From Bacteroidales bacterium UBA7258 (lineage in GTDB: Bacteria; Bacteroidota; Bacteroidia; Bacteroidales; UBA932): DNA of 64,000 bases. Below the pieces are notes generated by a model. That model had not been told where the DNA came from. It searched no databases and saw only the letters and a list, made by a program, of their open reading frames with translations. Location of the stretch: contig DKSK01000015.1 in assembly GCA_002472565.1 (NCBI GenBank), positions 1 to 64,000 on the forward strand, written 5' to 3'. Shown in pieces: positions 50,144-59,123 of the stretch. The translations under genes and the position numbers were made by a program. The stretch's first letter is position 1. Each line of letters opens with the position of its first letter.

Positions 50144-51790
50144 TTAGCCGCAGATTTTTATGACTTTCGCCCCGAAGGCCGGAACCTCTACCCGGATAGG
50201 CTTGTCCGGCGAGAGTTCACTAGTTTCACTCATCCCGAGCCAATCGAAGGCGTGAGGGGGTATGAGCAGGTCTATCTTAGAGTCATGCGAGGCGAAATTG
50301 CAGATGACAAGAAGAGTTTCTTCTTCAATGTCACGCAGGAAGGCGAAATGACGCTTCTTGTCGAAGCCGTCTGAGGAGTAATTGTAGTAGCAGAGGTCAT
50401 AGGTACTCCCTTCAGACACCGCCCTGTCTCTGGATGCAAGGTTCAGAGCCTCCTTGTACTTCTCCAGGGTAGACTTCTCCTTGTCGGTCAAGGCATAAGA
50501 ACGACCATGGATGTACATGAAGAGTCTTGAAAGCGAGTCAACCTTCCACCAATCGAAGATGCTGGTCCTACCGTCGAGCCCGCTCATGCCCTCCTTATCC
50601 ATGCCGCGTTCTCCGATTTCTTCTCCGAAGTAGAGCATGAAAGGACAGGTGTTGAATGTCAGAGAGGCATAGAGTGCAGCATAGGAATTGTCCGGGTCAA
50701 GGCCAAAAAAATCGGAAGCGAAGCGTTGCTCGTCATGGTTTTCGAGGAAATTGAGCATCCTCGGCTGAATGTCTCCCAGTTCCTGCCAGTTCCATGTTAT
50801 CCTTTCCGCCGACTGCCACTGTTCCGGAGGCATGCCATGGTCGACGACGTTCTTTCGGACAATCTCGCGCAGAGAATCGTAAAGTCCCGATTTGTCGTAC
50901 AGATAGTCGAAGCCGACGTCATAGATGTACTTCCTGTACAGATTCTTCTGGTAGACTTCGGCTATGAATATGACATTCGGGCTGGTCCGCTTCGTCTTGG
51001 CGATCAGCCAGGTGAAGAAGCCTGGAGGGACGAGCTCCACCATGTCGCAGCGAAAGCCGTCGACTCCGAGACTGACCCAGAAATCGACAACTTCGTACAT
51101 CTTGTCCCAGGTCGGAGTATGGAAGTCGCAATAGTTCAGTTTTATGGTGTCATACCAGTCGTTGATTCCCGGGGTGGGGGAATAGGCGTTGCCGCTGGCC
51201 TTGGCAGGCATTTCCACGTAGCCATGCTGGTTCTTTACCGGAAGAACCAGCTTTTGGCCAGGATAGTAGAAAAAGTCATTCTCCGCCTTCCAGTGGGAGC
51301 TCTCGTCGTCCGAAGCCCCGAAAACGGGGTGACCGTCGGCATCTCTGCCGTCTATTATTGGTTTGCGGGAGAAAGCCCCGTAGTCTCTGGCCACATGGTT
51401 AGGCACAAAGTCTATGATGACCTTGAGCCCGTGGCGATGCGTCCTTGACACGAGTTCCTGAAATTCTGCCATCCTCTTGGAAGGGTCCGAGGCTAGATAA
51501 GGATTCACGTCAAACCAGTCGGTGACGGAATATGGAGAACCGGCCTTGCCCTTCACCCATGCAGGGGAGGAAGGGGTGCAGCCATGAGTGTTTTCGGTAG
51601 TGGCATGACGGACGACGCCTGTGTACCAGACATGGCTGAAGCCCATGTCGCTCAGGTAATCAAGCGTCTGGTCATCAATATTGCCGAAGGTGCCGCAGCC
51701 GTTCTCGGAAAGAGTCCCGCCGCAGATGTTCCGTCCTTCCATGTTGCCCCAGAGGCGGGGCAGCATCTGGTAAATCAGAGGTTTTGCCAT
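50144..51790 (-). CDS. intracellular alpha-amylase family protein (GH13)
   Basis: Glycoside hydrolase acting on alpha-glucans, here without a signal peptide, so probably on glycogen or imported maltodextrins. The 548 residues contain the four conserved GH13 regions: VIIDFVPNHV (I), GVDGFRCDMV (II, nucleophile Asp), FIAEVY (III, acid/base Glu) and FLENHDEQR (IV, transition-state Asp). The C-terminal beta domain ends in PAFGAKVIKICG. Exact specificity is not visible. It is upstream of the receiver/PPDK gene on the same strand, which suggests a link between glucan use and that protein. Confidence 0.92.
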   Translation of the reverse strand: MAKPLIYQMLPRLWGNMEGRNICGGTLSENGCGTFGNIDDQTLDYLSDMGFSHVWYTGVVRHATTENTHGCTPSSPAWVKGKAGSPYSVTDWFDVNPYLASDPSKRMAEFQELVSRTHRHGLKVIIDFVPNHVARDYGAFSRKPIIDGRDADGHPVFGASDDESSHWKAENDFFYYPGQKLVLPVKNQHGYVEMPAKASGNAYSPTPGINDWYDTIKLNYCDFHTPTWDKMYEVVDFWVSLGVDGFRCDMVELVPPGFFTWLIAKTKRTSPNVIFIAEVYQKNLYRKYIYDVGFDYLYDKSGLYDSLREIVRKNVVDHGMPPEQWQSAERITWNWQELGDIQPRMLNFLENHDEQRFASDFFGLDPDNSYAALYASLTFNTCPFMLYFGEEIGERGMDKEGMSGLDGRTSIFDWWKVDSLSRLFMYIHGRSYALTDKEKSTLEKYKEALNLASRDRAVSEGSTYDLCYYNYSSDGFDKKRHFAFLRDIEEETLLVICNFASHDSKIDLLIPPHAFDWLGMSETSELSPDKPIRVEVPAFGAKVIKICG

Positions 51791-51896
51791 AGAATCTTAA
51801 GTGATAGGTCCTATTATTTCTGTTTCTTGCATAATTCGGGCCAGTAAAGCTTCCCTCTTAGCCTGCAAACTGGTAAAAACCGGCTGGAAATTATCC

Positions 51897-52655
51897 CTAT
51901 CTTCTCCTTCCCCTCCGGCGGAATTCCGCGAGGGTGACGGCAGATGCAACGGCCGCATTGAGAGATTCGGACCCCTTTCTGTCAGATGGATATGGCGGTA
52001 TGAAGAGGCGCTCCGTGACGAAGGCGGCCGTCTGCTGAGAGATGCCGTCGGACTCATTTCCTATTATGACCACGTCAGGGGCAGAGGTTCCGGCGGAGAG
52101 TTCTTTGCCGTAGATGTCCTCCCCGTCAAGGAAGGTGCCATAGACCTTCCCACCCGCCTTCACGGCCTCCATGCAGAGCTCCGGAACGGAGGCATAATGA
52201 AAGGGCACGCGGAAAACGGCTCCCATCGTCGACTGGACCACCTTCGGGTTGAAGACATCTACGGTGTCTTGCGATGCGATGATCCCCTCTATACCGAACC
52301 AGTCGCAGATACGTATGATCGTGCCGAGGTTCCCTGGGTCTCTGATTGAATCAAGAGCGAGGTATAAACCTTTATCGGACAAGAGTTCAGCTGGCTTGTC
52401 CGAAATCAGTCCTTCAGGTTTCCTGACAACGGCGAGGGCTGGAGAGGGGGAGGAGAGCATGGAAATTTTGGCCATGGCTGCCTCGCCTATTCCGTCTTCT
52501 CCGTCCCGGAAAAAGATTTTCTCGATTTTGAAGCCGGATTTTCCAGCCTCGGCGACCATCTTCTCTCCTTCGACCACGAAAAGTCCTTCCGCATCCCTGA
52601 ACTTCTTTTCTTTCAGGGAGCGTATGAGTTTGATTTCCCCGGAAGAAAGCATCAA
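51897..52655 (-). CDS. TrmH/SpoU family RNA methyltransferase
   Basis: SAM-dependent 2'-O-methyltransferase for tRNA or rRNA. The 252 residues have the N-terminal substrate-binding piece (LIRSLKEKKFRDAEGLFVVEGEKMV) and the SpoU knot with its three motifs: LALDSIRDPGNLGTIIRICDWFG, VIIGNESDGIS and a C-terminal motif SESLNAAVASAVTLAEF. The target nucleotide cannot be read. Start is ATGATG at 52655 or 52652; the first overlaps the arginine decarboxylase stop by four bases, so the two are translationally coupled. A gene of this family commonly neighbours tamL in Bacteroidota, as here. Confidence 0.9.
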   Translation of the reverse strand: MMLSSGEIKLIRSLKEKKFRDAEGLFVVEGEKMVAEAGKSGFKIEKIFFRDGEDGIGEAAMAKISMLSSPSPALAVVRKPEGLISDKPAELLSDKGLYLALDSIRDPGNLGTIIRICDWFGIEGIIASQDTVDVFNPKVVQSTMGAVFRVPFHYASVPELCMEAVKAGGKVYGTFLDGEDIYGKELSAGTSAPDVVIIGNESDGISQQTAAFVTERLFIPPYPSDRKGSESLNAAVASAVTLAEFRRRGRRR

Positions 52656-54058
52656 TATCCCAAGATCTTGAGCATAGACTCGGCGCTCTGCTCGGGAGCG
52701 AAGAGACGGGAGGTGAAATGGCCGTTCTTGTCCTTGTCTATGAGGATATGCTTAGGTGAAGGCTGAAGGCAGTGCTTGATTCCGCCGTAGCCCGAGATGG
52801 CCTCCTGATAGGCCCCGGTGTGGAAGAAACCTATATAGAGAGGGTCCCGGCGGGTGTCCTTCACGGTCGGAAGAAAGATTGCGTTCGCATGGGCCTCTGA
52901 ATTGTAATAGTCCTTGCTGTCGCAGGTCAGGCCTCCGATGAAGACTCTGTGGTACTCGTCATTCCACTTGTTGATAGGGAGGAGGATGAATCTCTGGTTC
53001 AGGCCCCAGGTGTCCGGCATTGTGGTCATGAAGGAGTTGTCAATCATGTACCAGCACTCTCTGTCGTTCTGCTGCTTTACGCCGAGCACCTTGAAGATGG
53101 TCGCTCCGGACTCTCCTACCGTGAAGTTGCCGAACTCCGTGTAGATGTCAGGAACAGGGATGCCATGGGCGTCGCAGACCGTCTTTATCTGGTTGACAAT
53201 CTCTTCGACCATGTACTTGTAGTCGTAGTCAGTGGCGAGGGAAGTCTTGATCGGAAGGCCCCCGCCGATATTCAGGCTGTCAAGGGTAGGGCAGACCTGA
53301 CGCAGGTCGCAGTAGAGATTGAGGCAGCGGCTGAGTTCATTCCAATAGTAGGAAGTGTCCCTGATTCCGGTGTTGATGAAGAAATGAAGCATCTTCAGGC
53401 GGAAACGATCATTCTTGCTGATACCGTTCTTATAGAAAGGAAGGATGTCACTGTAGCGGATGCCCAGACGTGAGGTGTAAAATTCGAAATTCGGGTCTTC
53501 CTCGGAGGCGATTCTTATGCCGACGTTCACTGAACCGGAGTAATCGCCGAGTTCTTCGTCAAGATCCATGAGCTCGTCCTTGTTGTCGAGCACCGGGATG
53601 ATATTGCGCCAGCCCTCTTTGATGAAAGAGCAGATGTTGCTGATGTACTGGGGCCGCTTGAAGCCGTTGCAGATGATGATGAGATCCTTTGTGGTGAGCC
53701 CTTTGTTGAGGAGGGCCTGGATCAGATTGAGGTCGTAGGCTGAACTTGTCTCGATATGGACATTGTTCTTGAGCGCCTCTTCGAGCACGAACTCGAACTG
53801 CGAGCTCTTGGTGCAATAGCAGTAATGGTAGTCGCCGTCGTAACCGGCCTTGCTCATTGCGTTTCGGAACATTCTTTTCGCCCTCTGGATCTGACTGCTT
53901 ATCTTTGGAAGGAAAGTAATCTTCAGGGGAGTGCCGTATTCACGGATGATACCCATCATGTCGATGTCATTGACGAAAAGATGTCCGTCTTCAACATTGA
54001 ATTCGTCCTGAGGAAAATCGAAAGTCTGTCCGACCAGGTCGATGTATTTGTTCTTCAT
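52652..54058 (-). CDS. speA: arginine decarboxylase (PLP, alanine-racemase fold)
   Basis: Makes agmatine from arginine, the first step to putrescine. The 468 residues match the short Bacteroidota SpeA type: a barrel with the PLP lysine Lys84 (CYCTKSSQFEF), substrate and phosphate-binding segments (HIETSSAYDL, SLNIGGGLPI, YTEFGNFTVGESG), and a C-terminal domain with GGLTCDSKDYYN (catalytic Cys region) and FFHTGAYQEAISGYGG. It is shorter than E. coli SpeA (658), which has extra domains. The assignment over related diaminopimelate or ornithine decarboxylases is by recalled similarity. It has its own promoter and a hairpin-containing leader. Confidence 0.85.
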   Translation of the reverse strand: MKNKYIDLVGQTFDFPQDEFNVEDGHLFVNDIDMMGIIREYGTPLKITFLPKISSQIQRAKRMFRNAMSKAGYDGDYHYCYCTKSSQFEFVLEEALKNNVHIETSSAYDLNLIQALLNKGLTTKDLIIICNGFKRPQYISNICSFIKEGWRNIIPVLDNKDELMDLDEELGDYSGSVNVGIRIASEEDPNFEFYTSRLGIRYSDILPFYKNGISKNDRFRLKMLHFFINTGIRDTSYYWNELSRCLNLYCDLRQVCPTLDSLNIGGGLPIKTSLATDYDYKYMVEEIVNQIKTVCDAHGIPVPDIYTEFGNFTVGESGATIFKVLGVKQQNDRECWYMIDNSFMTTMPDTWGLNQRFILLPINKWNDEYHRVFIGGLTCDSKDYYNSEAHANAIFLPTVKDTRRDPLYIGFFHTGAYQEAISGYGGIKHCLQPSPKHILIDKDKNGHFTSRLFAPEQSAESMLKILGY

Positions 54059-54086
54059 TTACTGCTTTGACTAACTGCCTTTTGTT

Positions 54087-54113
54087 AAAAATCAAGGCCG
54101 GCCTTCCGCCGGC
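54087..54113 (-). terminator. terminator-like hairpin in the speA leader
   Basis: On the minus strand GCCGGC (54113-54108), a five-base loop, GCCGGC (54102-54097), then CTTGATTTTT. It lies between the predicted transcript start (about 54120) and the speA ATG (54058). It could attenuate transcription, or simply protect the 5' end, since it begins only about seven bases into the transcript. Confidence 0.5.
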
Positions 54114-54126
54114 GCATTTAGGAAAA

Positions 54127-54160
54127 CAAATATAAGTCGTATTTTAAAATATTCCTCAAA
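54127..54160 (-). promoter_or_regulatory. Bacteroidota-type promoter for speA
   Basis: Minus-strand TTTG (54160-54157), 22 bases, then TATATTTG (54134-54127), predicting a start near 54120 and a leader of about 62 bases. Confidence 0.7.
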
Positions 54161-54169
54161 ATAATTTGG

Positions 54170-54177
54170 TAAATTTG
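54170..54177 (+). promoter_or_regulatory. -7 element directly before tamL
   Basis: TAAATTTG matches TAnnTTTG and ends seven bases before the tamL ATG, so the predicted mRNA is leaderless or nearly so. No TTTG sits at the usual distance upstream. Confidence 0.5.
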
Positions 54178-54184
54178 TCAAGAC

Positions 54185-56380
54185 ATGGCAAAATTTACCG
54201 CTCATATCCTTTTGGCGGCCGCCTTGACTGCGGCCTTCTCCTCATGCAGCACGACCCGCGTTTTGGAAGACAACCAGTATCGTCTTGCCAAAAACGAGAT
54301 CAAAGTGGTGAATGAGCCCTCTTACAACACCTCCGACATAGCCAAGTACGTGAGGCAGAAGCCGAACACTTACATAGCCTTCGGATGGAACCCCTTCCTG
54401 AACCTCTACAATCTGGCGGGGAAGAAGGACAATTTCGTCAACAGGACGATCCGGAAAATCGGCGTAGAGCCGGTAATCTATGATGAGGAGAAGGTCGCCT
54501 CTTCCGTCGAGAATATCGGGAACCACCTTCAATACATCGGCTACTACGGCTCGGCAGTCTCGGCAGATGTCAAGGTGAAGGGAAGGAAGGTTGATGTAAC
54601 GTATGAGGTAAAACTCGGCAAACGCTATCCTATCAAGGACCTACGATATGTCCTTCCGGACAACCCGGAATTCGCGGCAGATTTTTTCGCCGACACGGCT
54701 CAGGTCTCGGTCAAAAGGGGAGACTATCTTTCGGAATCAGCCCTCGAAGACGAGAGCGAGAGGTCTTCGGCCCATCTGCGAGGCCTGGGCTACTACGGCT
54801 TCACCAAGAACTACTATTTCTTCGAGGCTGACACCCTTTCCGACCCTTCCTGCGCCTCTGTGGAGATGAAAATCAACGAGTACACCCGGAATGAAGGCCC
54901 GCAGCAGGCCCAGACTCTCAAGAAATACCATTTCGGGAAGGTCGGGATAAGCTATCCAGAGGACTTCAAGATAAGGGAGAAAACCCTGAGGAATCTCAAC
55001 ATGATACGGCCGGGTGATTCTTATAACGAAGAAGCCGTCCGCAACACCTACAACAGGTTCTCCTCGCTTCCCGTCTTCAGCAGCGTCAATGTCGGCCTGT
55101 CTTCCGACACAGTCGGTGTCGTAGACTGCGAGATAAACCTGACTCCGTCAAGGCCCCAGGGCTTCAAGGTCAATCTGGAGGCCTCTACCAACTCGGTAGG
55201 TCTGCTTGGGATTTCTCCACAGCTCTCTTATTTCCACAAGAATATTTTCAAAGGAGGGGAGCAGCTGAGCCTTGATTTCATGGGAAATTTCCAGTTCAAG
55301 CCGAACGACAGGACGATTCATTCAACCGAATTCGGAGTTTCCGCGGGCGTGACTTTCCCGCGTTTTCTGGGACTTGCGGACCGGCTTTTTCCGCGCAATC
55401 TTCCAAAGACCGAAATCCAAGCCTCCTACAATTATCAGGACAGGCCGGAATATCGCAGGAACATTATCTCCGTGGCCTTCGGCTACAGCGGACGCCATGG
55501 GAATCTGTACTATCAGTTCTACCCTGTACAGGACAACATCGTCCGCCTCTTCAACATCAACCCGGCCTTTTATGAGTCCATGGCCAGCAATCCTTTCATG
55601 AGGAACGCCTATCAGGACCATTTCGACCTAGGCACCGGGGCGAACCTGACCTACACCACCAACGCTTCCACCAATCCAAAGGTAAGCTATTGGTATTCAA
55701 GGCTCTCAGTAAGCTTTGCAGGAAATGTACTCAGCCTTTTCAACGGACTGATGCCACAGGACGAGAATGGGGCGCACATCATCTGGAACACCCCTTATTC
55801 CCAATATGTCCGCGGGGAGTTCAGCCTTGGCAAGACCTTGCGTTTCGGTAAGAAGGATGGCGGCGCTCTGGCTTCGAGACTGCTCATCGGCGCCGGCTAC
55901 GCCTACGGCAATTCCGAGGCCCTTCCTTTCGAGCAGCATTTCTATGCCGGTGGCGCCAACAGCATGAGAGGCTGGCAGGCCCGCTCTCTTGGTCCGGGTC
56001 TTTCCAAGCCGGACTCTTCCTTCGTAATCCAGAATCAGACCGGCGACCTTAAGCTTGAGGCTAACCTTGAGTACCGCTTCCCGCTCTTCTGGAAATTTGC
56101 AGGCGCCCTCTTCGTAGATGCCGGGAACGTCTGGACTTACCACAACGATGCCGGCGATGATGGTCTGGGGGAACTTAAGCTGAACACTTTCGGTGAATCT
56201 CTGGCGCTTGACTGGGGCCTGGGTCTGAGGCTTGACCTCAATTTCATATTGGTCCGCCTTGACATGGGGCTGCGTCTGCATGACCCTGCCTGCAATGCCG
56301 GAAGCCGGTGGCTGGGTCCCGGGGACTGGTTCGGGAACAATGGCTATGCCGTCCACTTCGGAGTCGGCTATCCTTTCTAG
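54185..56380 (+). CDS. tamL: TamL: BamA/TamA-type outer-membrane lipoprotein
   Basis: Outer-membrane insertase of the Omp85 family, thought to act with TamB in building the envelope. The 731 residues begin MAKFTAHILLAAALTAAFSS followed by Cys21, a clear lipobox, which marks the Bacteroidota lipoprotein form of TamA. POTRA-like domains follow (for example KRYPIKDLRYVLPDNPEF, then YHFGKVGISYPEDFKIREKTLRNLNMIRPGD), then the 16-strand barrel with the signature MRGW (in GGANSMRGWQ) of the inward loop L6 and a final strand ending in Phe. Length and order are normal. It is divergent from speA and convergent with rarA. Confidence 0.9.
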   Translation: MAKFTAHILLAAALTAAFSSCSTTRVLEDNQYRLAKNEIKVVNEPSYNTSDIAKYVRQKPNTYIAFGWNPFLNLYNLAGKKDNFVNRTIRKIGVEPVIYDEEKVASSVENIGNHLQYIGYYGSAVSADVKVKGRKVDVTYEVKLGKRYPIKDLRYVLPDNPEFAADFFADTAQVSVKRGDYLSESALEDESERSSAHLRGLGYYGFTKNYYFFEADTLSDPSCASVEMKINEYTRNEGPQQAQTLKKYHFGKVGISYPEDFKIREKTLRNLNMIRPGDSYNEEAVRNTYNRFSSLPVFSSVNVGLSSDTVGVVDCEINLTPSRPQGFKVNLEASTNSVGLLGISPQLSYFHKNIFKGGEQLSLDFMGNFQFKPNDRTIHSTEFGVSAGVTFPRFLGLADRLFPRNLPKTEIQASYNYQDRPEYRRNIISVAFGYSGRHGNLYYQFYPVQDNIVRLFNINPAFYESMASNPFMRNAYQDHFDLGTGANLTYTTNASTNPKVSYWYSRLSVSFAGNVLSLFNGLMPQDENGAHIIWNTPYSQYVRGEFSLGKTLRFGKKDGGALASRLLIGAGYAYGNSEALPFEQHFYAGGANSMRGWQARSLGPGLSKPDSSFVIQNQTGDLKLEANLEYRFPLFWKFAGALFVDAGNVWTYHNDAGDDGLGELKLNTFGESLALDWGLGLRLDLNFILVRLDMGLRLHDPACNAGSRWLGPGDWFGNNGYAVHFGVGYPF

Positions 56381-56398
56381 CGTTTTTTCTTTCCGCCC

Positions 56399-57799
56399 TT
56401 ATTCTTCACTCTTTACCCCGGAAGAACTTTCCGGAGCAGGGGAGGGACCCGCTCCGGAGGCAGGGGAGTCCGTTGCCGAGGAGAGAGGGGAGGCAGGATA
56501 ATATTTCGGCCAGCAGGACTGGAGGTAGGATTTGAGAGCATTCTCGTGGCGGTTAGGCTTGGGCTGGTAGAGCACGGTGCCCTCCAGACCCTCCGGCATG
56601 AATTCCATGTCCACGAAGTCGCCAGGGTAGTCATGGGCATATTTATAGCCCTTGCCGTAGCCGAGATTGTCCAGAAGTTTGGTAGGAGCGTTCCGTATTT
56701 GAAGAGGGACTCCGGCGGTCCGCGTTTTCTGCGCGAGCTCCAGACCTTCGTTTATTGCCATGTACGCGGAATTGCTCTTCGGCGAAGATGCGAGATAAAT
56801 CGTGGTTTCGGCCAGCGGAATGCGGGCTTCCGGCATGCCGACCAGGTTCACAATGTTGAAGCAGGCGCTGGCGAGCAGCATGGCGTTCGGGTTGGCAAGA
56901 CCGACATCTTCGGCGGAAAGAATCGAGAGCCTCCTCGCGATGAAAACAGGATCCTCGCCGCCGTCCAGCATCCTCGAAAGATAATAGATGGCCGCGTTCG
57001 GGTCTGAGCCTCTGACCGACTTGATGAAGGCCGAAATGATGTCGTAATGCATCTCCCCGCCTTTGTCATAGCGGGCAGAGGTCGTAGTGAGACAGGAACT
57101 TACGCTGTCTCTATCTATTACTATAGGCTTATCCTTGGGGGCTGAATCAACCAGGAGCTCAAGAATGTTCAGCAGCTTGCGGGCGTCTCCGGCGCTGTAG
57201 TTTAGAAGAAGTTCCGGATCCTCAATGCGGATGTCAAGCTTGGAAAGGACGACGTCCTCCTTGACCGCTCTTTCGAGAAGCTTAAGCAAGTCCTTGTTTT
57301 CCAGAGATTTAAGCACGAAGACCTGGCAGCGGGAGAGTAGAGGGTTAATGACTTCGAAAGAAGGGTTCTCGGTGGTCGCGCCAATGAGCACGATGGTCCC
57401 GTCCTCTACTGCGCCGAGCAAAGCATCCTGCTGGGCTTTGTTGAAGCGGTGTATTTCGTCGATAAAGAGAATCGGAGCCGCCTTGCCCTCTCCGAAGACC
57501 GAGGCCCTCTCCGCTTTCGCCTTGTCGATCACTTCACGCACGTCTTTAACTCCGGAAGTGACTGCCGAAAGAGAGTAGAAGTCTCTCTCGCAGCAGGAAG
57601 CGACGATGTGGGCGATGGTAGTCTTTCCGACTCCCGGAGGCCCCCAGAGAATAAATGAGGTGACGTTTCCGGTCTCTATCATCTTCCTGAGCACAGATCC
57701 GGGGCCCATGAGACTTTCCTGGCCGACATAGTCATCCAGACGCTCAGGGCGCATCCTTTCCGAGAGGGGAGGGAGCATCTTGTTCAGATTGGAGTCCAT
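56399..57799 (-). CDS. rarA: replication-associated recombination ATPase RarA
   Basis: AAA+ protein of the clamp-loader type (RarA/MgsA/WRNIP1) that acts at stalled replication forks. From the ATG at 57799 it has 466 residues: LPPLSERMRPERLDDYVGQ, Walker A WGPPGVGKTT, Walker B ILFIDEIHRFNKAQQDALLG, sensor GATTENPSFEV, and the tetramerisation/C-terminal domain (SVRGSDPNAAIYYLSRML and the YKYAHDYPG motif). The last about 25 residues are an added Ser/Pro-rich tail. A longer frame reaches 57931, but that part overlaps the end of the GNAT gene upstream and has no family character. It follows the GNAT gene by 10 bases. Confidence 0.94.
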   Translation of the reverse strand: MDSNLNKMLPPLSERMRPERLDDYVGQESLMGPGSVLRKMIETGNVTSFILWGPPGVGKTTIAHIVASCCERDFYSLSAVTSGVKDVREVIDKAKAERASVFGEGKAAPILFIDEIHRFNKAQQDALLGAVEDGTIVLIGATTENPSFEVINPLLSRCQVFVLKSLENKDLLKLLERAVKEDVVLSKLDIRIEDPELLLNYSAGDARKLLNILELLVDSAPKDKPIVIDRDSVSSCLTTTSARYDKGGEMHYDIISAFIKSVRGSDPNAAIYYLSRMLDGGEDPVFIARRLSILSAEDVGLANPNAMLLASACFNIVNLVGMPEARIPLAETTIYLASSPKSNSAYMAINEGLELAQKTRTAGVPLQIRNAPTKLLDNLGYGKGYKYAHDYPGDFVDMEFMPEGLEGTVLYQPKPNRHENALKSYLQSCWPKYYPASPLSSATDSPASGAGPSPAPESSSGVKSEE

Positions 57800-57809
57800 A
57801 GAGAAAGTC

Positions 57810-58952
57810 CTATAAATCTTTGCCGTAGATCCTACGGCGCTTGACCGGTTTGTAATCGAACATCTCCCAAGGCTTGCTGATCTTGATATTCGTCTCAAGT
57901 TCGGCGTTGGTCTCAGCGTACTTGAAGCCACCCTTTATGTAGCGAGGCACAAGATCATCAAAGAGAAGGGCATAGATCCCTGTCTTCTGCCATTCAGGAT
58001 CGACTCCGGCAAGCATCAGTTCGATGGATTCCTCATGTTTGAGGAACATGGACTTGAGTACATAAAACCAGCCGAAAGGGAAGAGATGGCCGCCGGCCTT
58101 CTGGAAGGCCCTTGTGACCGAAGGAAGACTGATGCCGAAGGCGAGAATCTTGTCCGAGTCATCCACGATCAGAGTGACATAGCGCATGTCGATGAAGCCG
58201 AGATATGATTTCACGTAGGTGTCAACCATCTTAGGGGTGAACTGAGTGAAATTATATAGGGGGCCATAGGTCTTGTTGATCATCTTGAAGATCTCTTGCC
58301 CGAGACCCTTCCTCATGACTTCGGCCTTTGTAGGTTTCTTGACATGGACATGATACCTTTCCTTAACCAGAGAAGCTATGCGCCTGACCCTTTCAAATTT
58401 CGGATCGTTGTAGTCCCTGGGGATTGTGATGTTGTATTCTATCCAGTCGACTTCCTTCTTGTAGCCGAGAGCTTCCAGATGCTTCGGATAATAAGGATAA
58501 TTATAGAGAAGGAAGAGCGTGCTTATCTTGTCGAATCCATCGACCACCATGCCTTCGGCATCGAAATCCGTGAAACCTAGCGGACCGACTATTTTCTTCA
58601 TTCCATGGGCGCGGCCGAAATCCTGGACCTTGGAGAGCAGGGCGGCGGAAACTTCCATGTCGTCGATGAAGTCTATCCAGCCGTAACGAACTTCGTCATG
58701 TTTCCATGTGTCATTCGCCCTGTGATTGATTATGGCGGCTACGCGTCCGACGGTCTTTCCGTCTTTGTATGCAAGGTATAGAGCTGACTCGCAGAATTCT
58801 GATGTAGGATTCTTGGCGGGGTCCAGGGAATTTTCTTCATCGAAAGCCATCTTCGGCACAAAATACGGATTTCCCTTATAGAGCCTGTTAGGGAAAGTGA
58901 TGAATTCGCGCAGATCTTGCTTCGACTCAACTTGTCTGATTTCAACGGGCAT
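57810..58952 (-). CDS. GNAT-fold protein, YghO-like
   Basis: A 380-residue cytoplasmic protein. The N-terminal part (EIRQVESKQDLREFITFPNRLYKGNPYFVPKM) and the middle (GPLGFTDFDAEGMVVDGFD, then YNYPYYPKHLEALGYKKEVDWIEY) are typical of a double-GNAT family that includes E. coli YghO. The C-terminal GNAT half has the ESIELMLAGVDPEWQKTGIYALLFDDL segment and ends near AETNAELETNIKI. The substrate is unknown. It has a -7 element upstream and precedes rarA by 10 bases; there is no visible functional tie to rarA. Confidence 0.75.
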   Translation of the reverse strand: MPVEIRQVESKQDLREFITFPNRLYKGNPYFVPKMAFDEENSLDPAKNPTSEFCESALYLAYKDGKTVGRVAAIINHRANDTWKHDEVRYGWIDFIDDMEVSAALLSKVQDFGRAHGMKKIVGPLGFTDFDAEGMVVDGFDKISTLFLLYNYPYYPKHLEALGYKKEVDWIEYNITIPRDYNDPKFERVRRIASLVKERYHVHVKKPTKAEVMRKGLGQEIFKMINKTYGPLYNFTQFTPKMVDTYVKSYLGFIDMRYVTLIVDDSDKILAFGISLPSVTRAFQKAGGHLFPFGWFYVLKSMFLKHEESIELMLAGVDPEWQKTGIYALLFDDLVPRYIKGGFKYAETNAELETNIKISKPWEMFDYKPVKRRRIYGKDL

Positions 58953-58998
58953 TGTCGGAAGTTATCAGTAAATCAGTATTTTGAAGTTTTTGAACTCG

Positions 58999-59006
58999 CA
59001 AATATA
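58999..59006 (-). promoter_or_regulatory. -7 element for the GNAT-rarA pair
   Basis: Minus-strand TATATTTG, exact match to TAnnTTTG, about 47 bases before the GNAT start codon. No TTTG was found at the usual distance. On the plus strand a TAAATTTG at 59018-59025 with TTTG 25 bases further upstream may serve the divergent Na/Pi gene. Confidence 0.45.
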
Positions 59007-59123
59007 AACATTTTCATTAAATTTGCGTCCATAAGGCTGCTGAATGGCTTTTTTACCTGTTTTTGTGTATCAATCCCCTCTTGCAGTTTTGTTATACAAT
59101 TTACATTATGTTAAGTTAGAGAT

